From positions 1 through 12,041 of the forward strand of contig CAZYPK010000159.1 of assembly GCA_964649195.1 (NCBI GenBank): a DNA stretch of 12,041 nt. The letters run 5' to 3'. This document shows positions 6,769 to 12,041 of this stretch, piece after piece. How positions within the stretch are numbered: the first letter of the stretch is position 1; each line of letters starts with the position of its first letter. Under the pieces are notes generated by a model that was given only the letters and a program-made list of their open reading frames with translations, was not told where the DNA came from and did not search any database. Origin of the DNA: JTS-RE9 sp964649195. GTDB taxonomy: Bacteria > Planctomycetota > Phycisphaerae > Phycisphaerales > Phycisphaeraceae. The position numbers were made by a program, and so were the translations under genes.

Positions 6769-6980
6769 GACGGAGCAATGGGAAAAGCGAAATGAGACGT
6801 GATCGGCAATGGTTCTTCGCGCCTTCGCGTCAAGTTTTGAACCATCCCTGCGCCCCGATCCACTGACCCAAAACCTGCACCCCACGATTTGATTCTTCAT
6901 GGCCACGTCCACCCTTTGCGGATATTTTAAGCGGTGAAGATGCCCCGCCTCGCGTCCACCTTCCACTGCAAAGGATCATC

Positions 6981-7895
6981 ATGATTCGCCTCCGCCTGCT
7001 CATCGCTCTGTGCGTTCTGCTTTTTGCCTCCTCCACCTTCGCCCAGCAGACCGGCCCCAAGCGCCGCGTCCTGGCCGGCGACTACACCGGCGGCAAGAAG
7101 CGGCTGGCCATCGTCGATGCCGATGGCAAAATCCACTGGGAACAGAAGATCAACAACATCCACGATGTCCATCTGCTCGACGATGGCAACATCCTCTTCC
7201 AGACCGATTGGACCCGCATCGTCGAAGCCGACAAAAACGGCAAAATCGTCTGGGAATATGACGCGGCCAAATCCAACGGCAATGAAGGAAAAAAGATCGA
7301 GGTCCACGCCTTTCAACGGCTCAACGACGGCCTGACCATGATCGCCGAGAGCGGCTCCGGACGCATCATCGAAGTCGATAAGGACGGCAAGCTCCACAAG
7401 GAAATCAAGCTCAAACTCAACAAGCCCAGCGTCCACCGCGACACCCGCAACGCCCGCAAACTCGCCGGCGGCCACTACCTCGTCGCCCACGAAGGCGACG
7501 GCATGGTCCGCGAATACGATGGCGATGGAAAAGTCGTCTGGGAATACGAAACCAAAACGCAGGTCTATTCCGCGATTCGTCTGCTTGACGGCAACACCCT
7601 CATCGGCAACGGCGGCGGCTCCAGCGTCATCGAAGTCGATCCCAAGGGCGCCGTCGTCTGGACGCTCTCCAAAAACGACCTGCCCGGCGTCACCCTCGCC
7701 TGGGTCACACAGGTCGCCCGCCTGGAAAACGGCAACACGATCGTCGTCAACTGCCACGCCGGGCCGGACAATCCGCAGATCATCGAAGTGACGCCTGACA
7801 GGAAAGTCGTCTGGTCCTTCAAGGATTTCAAAACCTTCGGCAACGCGATGCCGGTGGCGCAGGTGCTGGACATCGAGGGGAAAGTGGTGCGGTGA
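6981..7895 (+). CDS. secreted beta-propeller (PQQ/arylsulfotransferase-like repeat) protein
   Basis: The 304-residue product has a signal peptide (residues 1-21, cleavage expected after STFA) and then repeating blade motifs: I-V-x-A/V-D-x-x-G-K-I/V-x-W-E and L-x-D/N-G-N-I/T-L, seen at about residues 45-55, 66-72, 79-95, 125-140, 161-190, 195-220 and 248-280. The pattern G-K-V-V-W-E-Y is characteristic of PQQ-type and ASST-like propellers. No catalytic His or metal-binding residues stand out, so this may be a binding or scaffold protein rather than an enzyme. AAGGA lies seven bases before the ATG. The stop codon is followed directly by a strong hairpin (7897-7917). The last 70 codons are duplicated at 9691-9900. 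Confidence 0.88.
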   Translation: MIRLRLLIALCVLLFASSTFAQQTGPKRRVLAGDYTGGKKRLAIVDADGKIHWEQKINNIHDVHLLDDGNILFQTDWTRIVEADKNGKIVWEYDAAKSNGNEGKKIEVHAFQRLNDGLTMIAESGSGRIIEVDKDGKLHKEIKLKLNKPSVHRDTRNARKLAGGHYLVAHEGDGMVREYDGDGKVVWEYETKTQVYSAIRLLDGNTLIGNGGGSSVIEVDPKGAVVWTLSKNDLPGVTLAWVTQVARLENGNTIVVNCHAGPDNPQIIEVTPDRKVVWSFKDFKTFGNAMPVAQVLDIEGKVVR

Positions 7896-7896
7896 G

Positions 7897-7917
7897 CCGC
7901 GACTCAACGAGTCGCGG
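7897..7917 (+). terminator. hairpin after the propeller gene
   Basis: A perfect 9-bp stem, CCGCGACTC and GAGTCGCGG, with a 3-base loop begins two bases after the TGA. No T-run follows, so it may be a transcript-end stabiliser or a Rho-dependent site rather than a classical terminator. It shares its stem design with the hairpin at 8020-8040. Confidence 0.5.
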
Positions 7918-8019
7918 ACGCCTGCATAAATGAAGGAGTAAAGTTACAGCGAAGGACTGCCGTTCATCGGCGTTACGCAGACGCAAGTCTGAAAGTGACC
8001 CCCTTCACTGCGGTGACGT

Positions 8020-8040
8020 CCGCGACGTGTTACGTCGCGG
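8020..8040 (+). repeat. hairpin repeat of the CCGCGAC...GTCGCGG type
   Basis: A perfect 9-bp stem, CCGCGACGT and ACGTCGCGG, with loop GTT. The outer seven base pairs are the same as in the hairpin at 7897-7917, while the inner two have changed on both sides, so pairing is kept. Confidence 0.7.
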
Positions 8041-8106
8041 CTCGCTCTTATTCCAAACGCAGGTCTGCAATGAATGCGCCCGATCCATCCAGCGCCCTTG
8101 CAGGGC

Positions 8107-8201
8107 TTGATGGACATTCACGCACGCCCCCAAGGCATCGCCTTGGGCTGAGTTGCTTTGCACATTCGGTGCGGAAGACAGTGAAGCACAAATAAGCGGG
8201 G
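8107..8201 (-). repeat. repeat downstream of the LRR gene, also at 11506-11582
   Basis: ACATTCACGCACGC, GTTGCTTTGCAC, GAAGACAGTG and GGGTCAAGG occur in the same order in both intervals; the copy here carries an extra perfect hairpin, CCCAAGGC-ATC-GCCTTGGG (8129-8147). It directly follows the stop codon of the LRR gene on the minus strand, so it was probably copied together with the LRR 3' end. The rest of 7918-8106 holds no gene that I can support. Confidence 0.75.
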
Positions 8202-9212
8202 TCAAGGCAATGGCTGATCGAAATCGCTTTCAATCCGGCACTTCGGCAAAGCCAATTTAAGTGTTGCCACACCTTTTTTAGTGACTTTCGTTCCTGAGAG
8301 ATTCAGTTCTTTGAGACTTGCCAGCAACTTCAAATGCTCAAGGTCCGCGTCGGTGATGGGATTGGCGTTGAGGTGGAGCACTTGCAACTTCGCAAGCTTG
8401 CCGATCTCAGGCGGCAGCGTGGTGAGTTGATTGCCTTGAAGGCTCAGCCCCTCCAAATTTGCAAGCTTGCCAATCTCTGGCGGCAGCGTGGTGAATTCGT
8501 TGTCGTTAAGGCCCAGCACCTCCAGATTCGTGAGCTTGCCAATCTCTGCGGGTAATGTGTTGATTTGGTTGCCGCCGAAGAACAGGTGTCTCAGATTCGT
8601 GATATTCCAACACTCCGACGGCGGCGTGATAAATTGGTTGCCGCGAAGGTCCAACTCCTTCAGATTCGTGAGCTTGCCGATCTCAGGCGGCAGCGAGATG
8701 AGTGGGTTGTCGTGGATGTCCAGCATTGTCAACTTCGTGAGCTTGCCTATCTCTGGCGGTAGTGTGGTAAGTTGTTCGCTGCTGAGGTACAGCCTTTCCA
8801 ACGCCGTGAACCTGCCTATCTCTGGCGGTAATGTTGTGAGTGGCCCGTCGGGGAAACCCAGAACAGTGAAGACTGAATAGTCAACGTACTGCAACCGCTC
8901 ATGCAAGAAGGGAATGCATTTTGCCCATTGATGAGCGTCTTGGGACCATGCCCATCTCAGATTCACACCGACCTTCTCCAACGCCTTCGCCGCCGCCATC
9001 TCCCGCTGATACCGCACTTCGATCACACCCAGCGCAACCAACACAAGAGTAAAAAACACCAGCATCCACTGAAAAAACCGCCTTAGCCACTTGGGCCACC
9101 CCACGCTCTTGCGATATGTCTTCGCATCCCCGGCATCAAACGCGCGGCCACACTCGGGACAACGCCGCGATTCAATCATCGTGAGATTGTACCGGCAGCG
9201 CTTGCAGAACAT
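8202..9212 (-). CDS. zinc-ribbon, single-TM, leucine-rich-repeat protein
   Basis: From the ATG at 9212 the product has 336 residues. It starts with a zinc ribbon (Cys3, Cys6, Cys18, Cys21: CKRC...CPECGR), then a basic linker and one transmembrane helix (about 47-65), then about seven 23-residue leucine-rich repeats with the core LPPEIGKLTNLxxLxL (about 118-275). The last repeats switch to the other LRR style (NPITDADLEHLKLLASLKELNLSGTKVT) and end in a cap, ALPKCRI. The zinc ribbon is probably cytoplasmic and the LRRs outside, for protein binding. The CxxC...CPECGR ribbon next to a membrane helix is common in Planctomycetes. One unit has decayed (FITPPSECWNITNL). No ribosome binding site is seen; a TTG at 9254 in the same frame is an alternative start, but it lies inside the GC-rich repeat. 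Close copies of both gene ends occur further right. Confidence 0.85.
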   Translation of the reverse strand: MFCKRCRYNLTMIESRRCPECGRAFDAGDAKTYRKSVGWPKWLRRFFQWMLVFFTLVLVALGVIEVRYQREMAAAKALEKVGVNLRWAWSQDAHQWAKCIPFLHERLQYVDYSVFTVLGFPDGPLTTLPPEIGRFTALERLYLSSEQLTTLPPEIGKLTKLTMLDIHDNPLISLPPEIGKLTNLKELDLRGNQFITPPSECWNITNLRHLFFGGNQINTLPAEIGKLTNLEVLGLNDNEFTTLPPEIGKLANLEGLSLQGNQLTTLPPEIGKLAKLQVLHLNANPITDADLEHLKLLASLKELNLSGTKVTKKGVATLKLALPKCRIESDFDQPLP

Positions 9213-9250
9213 CACTGCGATTGTAGTCGGTGAAGTGGAAAACGAACTGG

Positions 9251-9302
9251 TCAATCTGAGATTCGCTTAAGCCCCGCCCCGGCCCCCGGAATGGCGCGGG
9301 CC
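9251..9302 (-). repeat. GC-rich dispersed repeat, copy R2
   Basis: Reverse-complement copy of the repeat at 4-80: GGCGGGGCTTAAGCGAATCTCAGATTGA on the minus strand in parts, ending just before the zinc-ribbon gene start. Similarity to the region around 11304-11348 continues on both sides, to about 9143 and about 9362. Confidence 0.75.
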
Positions 9303-9447
9303 GGGAGGGGGCGGGAGACGAGCCATCAACAGCTTGTTCACGAACCCAAACTCGATTTTCAATCAAGTTCGCCTCCTTCAGACCACGAACAAGGGGTTCA
9401 CCGGACGATTCTCGGTCCGCGCCCTGCCGGGAGCCTGGGAACTTTTG

Positions 9448-9562
9448 GGTGGCTGGGGCTGAAGCGCAAGCCCCGGTCCAAGGGGACCCTCAGCGATCAT
9501 CAGTTGCCTCACCTTGCTTTGTGCGCCTGGGCCGGGGCTTCGCGGACTCAGCCCCAGCCACC
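9448..9562. repeat. inverted pair of hairpin repeats (copies B and C)
   Basis: Copy C (9448-9476) is a slightly changed version of the repeat at 2267-2297, and copy B (9532-9562) is its exact reverse complement. The two face each other across 55 bases, so a long stem-loop with two side hairpins is possible, like a bacterial REP pair. The surrounding interval 9303-9688 contains only repeats, and no gene I can support. Confidence 0.8.
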
Positions 9563-9589
9563 CGGACCCCCGGAATAAGTTCTCAGTCT

Positions 9590-9630
9590 CCGGGGGCCGG
9601 GCGGGGCTTATCCCGAACTCAGGTCCAAAG
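9590..9630 (+). repeat. GC-rich dispersed repeat, partial copy R3
   Basis: Shares GGCGGGGCTTAT-CCGAACTCAGGT with the repeat at 4-80. It stands just after the inverted hairpin pair and 58 bases before the propeller gene fragment. Confidence 0.65.
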
Positions 9631-9688
9631 GTTATTGGTGGACCGGATAGGAATCCACCCTCCTGCGAGGTAAGATGTCACATTCCAT

Positions 9689-9901
9689 CCGGCGTCACCC
9701 TCGCCTGGATCACGCAGGTCGCCCGCCTGGAAAACGGCAACACGATCATCGTCAACTGCCACGCAGGGCCGGACAATCCGCAGATCATCGAAGTGACGCC
9801 TGACAGGAAAGTCGTCTGGTCCTTCAAGGATTTCAAAACCTTCGGCAACGCGATGCCGGTGGCGCAGGTGCTGGACATCGAGGGGAAAGTGGTGCGGTGA
9901 G
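9689..9901 (+). pseudogene. 3' fragment copy of the beta-propeller gene
   Basis: The 213 bases match 7684-7896 with about four mismatches, including the same stop codon, and encode the last 70 residues (GVTLAW.TQ...GKVVR) with two conservative changes (V to I). There is no signal peptide and no start codon close to the homology; similarity stops abruptly at CCGGCGTC. The fragment is therefore a partial duplicate. Two of the four changes are silent, so decay has barely begun. Confidence 0.88.
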
Positions 9902-9977
9902 GGGGTATGATGTGACGGATGATGTCTTGATGACTTCGCCCCGTCAATAACGCGCCATCATTTCGGGAGCCATTCGG

Positions 9978-11129
9978 ATGAAGCCACTGTCAACGCGATG
10001 GAGTGCTGCGCCGTTGAGCGGTTTGGGCAGCCAGGTTTGTTTGATGGTCTTGCTCGCGGCAACCCTTGCATCCGCACAACCATCCATTCATCCCGACGAG
10101 CGGGCCGCAGCCGTTGCCTTGGGCAAGATCGGTGGCCGTTACGGGTTCGATGCCCAAGGTCGGATCACGGAACTGGCATTCGGGTACGAATTGATCCTCG
10201 CCAAGCCCGGCGACTTCGATCACATCGCCAGGCTGCGCGACCTGAAAAAACTGGACCTGCGAGGATTCGGCCCGTCGGATTTGAAGTTCCTTGCGGCCAA
10301 TGTCAACCTCGAAGAACTCGACCTGTCGCGCTCGAGTGTTGGCGATGCCGCGCTGGCCTCGTTGAAGAACCTTTCGAAGTTGCGCGTTTTGAAACTGGAG
10401 CGATCCGCCGTGACGGATGCGGGTCTGGCGCACCTCGTCGATCTGCCGGCGCTCGAAGAACTTTATCCGGGTGAAAGCTTCGGCGATGAAGGCGTCGCGC
10501 ATGTCGGGAAAATCAAATCGCTGCGGAAACTGGATGCAGGCAACGCGAAGATCAGCAACGATGGCTTGAGCCATCTGACGCAACTGAAAAACATCGATTC
10601 CATTACGCTCTACGGCACGAAGGTCAACGATGATGGCATGATCCACCTGGTAAAGATGACTTCGCTTCGTCACATTTACATCGGCGGTCATCTCACCGAT
10701 GCCGGTTTGAAGGAGCTGGGCAAAATGACCGGGCTTCAAACGCTGTGGCTGGGTGTCAACGATATCAACCACCGCATCAGGATCACCGATGCGGGGCTTG
10801 CCCACCTGAAGGACCTCCAGGACCTGCGCACTCTTTCGTTGAACCAAACGCAGGTGACCGGCAGGGGCTTGGCTCATCTGGGCCACATGAAAGCGTTGCA
10901 CACGCTGGAACTGCTGGGCCTGCCCATCGCGGATGACGACCTGAAATCATTGCGCGCGTTGCCCGCATTGCGAACTCTGGACTTACGTTACACGCTGATC
11001 ACGGACGCCGGCGTGCCCGACCTGACCGCGATGCAGTTTGACAAACTGCTTGTGCAAGGAACGAAGATGACGAAGGTCGGCCATGCCGCATTATTCGCCG
11101 CTTTTCCGAAATGCCATTTCGTCTTTTGA
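9978..11129 (+). CDS. secreted leucine-rich-repeat protein
   Basis: The 383-residue product has a signal peptide (hydrophobic core about residues 21-31, cleavage expected near ASA-QP, residue 34) and about twelve 24-residue LRRs of the kind L-x-x-L-x-L-x-x-T-x-V/I-T-D-A-G-L-x-x-L (about 85-370). Clear units include SAVTDAGLAHLVDLPALEEL and IRITDAGLAHLKDL. It ends in an ALFAAFPKCHFVF cap related to that of the zinc-ribbon LRR protein (LALPKCRIESDF). Such LRR proteins usually bind other proteins; no enzyme domain is seen. GGGAG at 9965-9969 with an 8-nt spacer supports the ATG. It is on the opposite strand to the other LRR genes and sits between two sequences that are duplicated elsewhere in the window. 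Confidence 0.88.
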   Translation: MKPLSTRWSAAPLSGLGSQVCLMVLLAATLASAQPSIHPDERAAAVALGKIGGRYGFDAQGRITELAFGYELILAKPGDFDHIARLRDLKKLDLRGFGPSDLKFLAANVNLEELDLSRSSVGDAALASLKNLSKLRVLKLERSAVTDAGLAHLVDLPALEELYPGESFGDEGVAHVGKIKSLRKLDAGNAKISNDGLSHLTQLKNIDSITLYGTKVNDDGMIHLVKMTSLRHIYIGGHLTDAGLKELGKMTGLQTLWLGVNDINHRIRITDAGLAHLKDLQDLRTLSLNQTQVTGRGLAHLGHMKALHTLELLGLPIADDDLKSLRALPALRTLDLRYTLITDAGVPDLTAMQFDKLLVQGTKMTKVGHAALFAAFPKCHFVF

Positions 11130-11194
11130 AAAGCGGCCGAAATGAGGAGGGGTACGTCCCGGCGACGATCCTTCCCCACATCATGAACTGAAGA

Positions 11195-11307
11195 GCACGG
11201 CCACACTCGGGACATCTCCGCGACGGAATCATCTTCAGGTTGTACCGGCAGCGTTTGCAGAACATCACTGCGGTTGTAGTCGGTGAAGGAAAAAACGAAC
11301 TGCTCAA
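11195..11307 (-). pseudogene. copy of the zinc-ribbon 5' end, without LRRs
   Basis: The sequence matches 9143-9254, with about 15 differences in 119 aligned bases by eye. It encodes the ribbon with all four Cys (CKRCRYNLKMIPSRRCPECGR). After this the similarity ends, no transmembrane helix follows, and the frame runs antisense into the end of the secreted LRR gene. A remnant of a duplicated gene is most likely. Confidence 0.75.
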
Positions 11308-11348
11308 TCTGATGTTCCGCCAAAGCCCCGCCCGGAAGGGCGCGGGCC
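11304..11348 (-). repeat. GC-rich dispersed repeat, copy R4
   Basis: Reverse-complement copy with the intact core GCCCTTCCGGGCGGGGCTT, placed just upstream of the zinc-ribbon fragment in the same position as R2 relative to the intact zinc-ribbon gene. Confidence 0.75.
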
Positions 11349-11416
11349 AAGGGGTGATCGATTCACGGCACGTTCACGAAACAACCATCGATTTTCGATT
11401 GGAATTTACTTTGTAA

Positions 11417-11510
11417 GCCTTGGATCCTTTGTTCATTGAACACGCTTTGGCCCTCGCCCTGCCCCGGGGGGCCGGGGTCCGGGCGGGGCTTAAGCGAAAC
11501 TCAGGTTGAT
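11417..11510 (+). repeat. GC-rich dispersed repeat, copy R5
   Basis: The closest relative of R1: both share the leading GCxTTGxATCCTxTGTTCAT, CACGCTTTGGCCC, the core GGGCGGGGCTTA and GAAACTCAGGTTGA. R5 carries an extra GC-rich stretch in the middle (CCCCGGGGGGCCGGGG). R4 and R5 face each other and can form an inverted pair. Confidence 0.75.
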
Positions 11511-11582
11511 AAACATTCACGCACGCACCCTGTGTTGCTTTGCACCTTCGATGCAGAAGACAGTGCGACACAACTAAGTGGG
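11506..11582 (-). repeat. repeat downstream of the partial LRR gene, copy of 8107-8201
   Basis: Contains ACATTCACGCACGC, TTGCTTTGCAC, GAAGACAGTG and GGGTCAAGG in the same order as at 8107-8201, but lacks the GGC-rich hairpin found there. It follows the stop codon of the partial LRR gene on the minus strand. Confidence 0.75.
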
Positions 11583-12041
11583 TCAAGGTGTCGGCTGATG
11601 GAAATCACTTTCGATTCTACATTTCGGCAAAGCCAACCGAAGTGCCGCCACACCTTTTTTAGTGACTTTCGTTCCTGAGAGATTCAGTTCTTTGAGGCTT
11701 GCCAGCAACTTCAAATGCTCAAGGTCCGCGTCGGTGATGGGATTGGCGTTGAGGTAGAGCGCATGCAACTTTGTGAGGTTCCCTATTTCGGGCGGCAGTG
11801 AGGTCAGTTGGACACCAACGAGTGATAGTTCTGTCAGATTCGTGAGGCTGCCAATTTCTGGTGGTAGGTAACTGAAGTTATTGCCACTAAGGCCCAGAAA
11901 TTCCAGAGTCGACAGCTTGCCAATCTCGGGTGGTAACGCGGTGAGTTGATTGGAATACGCGTGCAGTCCGACCAGATTTGTAAGGTTGGGCGTGAGTCAG
12001 CCAACTTCACTGGCGGCGGTGATCAGGGACAAACCAAAGTG
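11583..12041 (-). pseudogene. 3' part of a second LRR gene, interrupted by a stop codon
   Basis: On the minus strand the frame reads, from the window edge, HFGLSLITAASEVG, then an in-frame TGA (11997-11999), then LTPNLTNL and three LRR units (ALPPEIGKL, YLPPEIGSL, SLPPEIGNL), and then the NPITDADLEHL tail and ALPKCRI cap of the zinc-ribbon LRR protein. The tail is almost identical to the gene at 8202-9212 over about 100 bases, while the LRRs themselves differ. No ATG exists between the TGA and the repeats. The gene may begin beyond the window; with the TGA it looks broken. Confidence 0.72.

Noticed and set aside
6927..7907. Minus-strand open frame opposite the propeller gene
   Set aside because: Its repeats (FDDA, VDVV and the like) mirror the propeller repeats of the plus strand, which has a signal peptide and ribosome binding site.
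8005..8272. Small frames after the LRR gene with a GACVNVHQ-like string, also near 11374-11586
   Set aside because: They are translations of the duplicated non-coding repeat; the frames diverge outside the repeat and have no ribosome binding site.

Overview
The window is GC-rich and looks like a piece of a Planctomycetota chromosome, perhaps Phycisphaerae-like. That placement is an inference. It rests on the mix of leucine-rich-repeat proteins, a CxxC...CPECGR zinc ribbon fused to a membrane anchor, a secreted beta-propeller, and many short GC-rich palindromic repeats between genes. I see no rRNA, tRNA, CRISPR array, transposase or phage gene.

Left part (1-3932). A GC-rich dispersed repeat precedes a putative lipoprotein gene (171-902, +). 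It converges with a minus-strand group: nadA (quinolinate synthase), then coaX (type III pantothenate kinase), then a four-helix membrane protein. The first two make precursors of NAD and CoA. nadA carries an in-frame insertion of about 76 codons made of 8-nt repeats arranged as a large palindrome. In coaX the first acidic residue of the ATP-binding motif is replaced by serine. Three tandem hairpin repeats fill the space between nadA and the next, divergent gene.

Middle (3933-6980). A small single-pass membrane protein overlaps, by one base, a 494-residue HTTM-type membrane protein fused to a DCC (DUF393) thiol domain; the two probably work together in the membrane. Convergent to them lies a two-gene minus-strand unit resembling HicB-HicA toxin-antitoxin modules, but the HicA-like protein lacks the usual catalytic histidine. 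The interval 6696-6980 holds a candidate promoter for this unit and the leader of the next gene.

Right part (6981-12041). A secreted beta-propeller gene is followed by a repeat-rich region. It holds a zinc-ribbon/TM/LRR gene (-), a 3' fragment copy of the propeller gene (+), a complete secreted LRR gene (+), a second copy of the zinc-ribbon 5' end (-), and the 3' part of another LRR gene (-) that contains a stop codon and runs off the window. Two neighbouring segments share the same left flank (propeller 3' end) and right flank (zinc-ribbon 5' end plus GC-rich repeat) but have different LRR genes between, in opposite orientation. This looks like an actively recombining LRR locus and, with the nadA insertion, is the most interesting part of the window.
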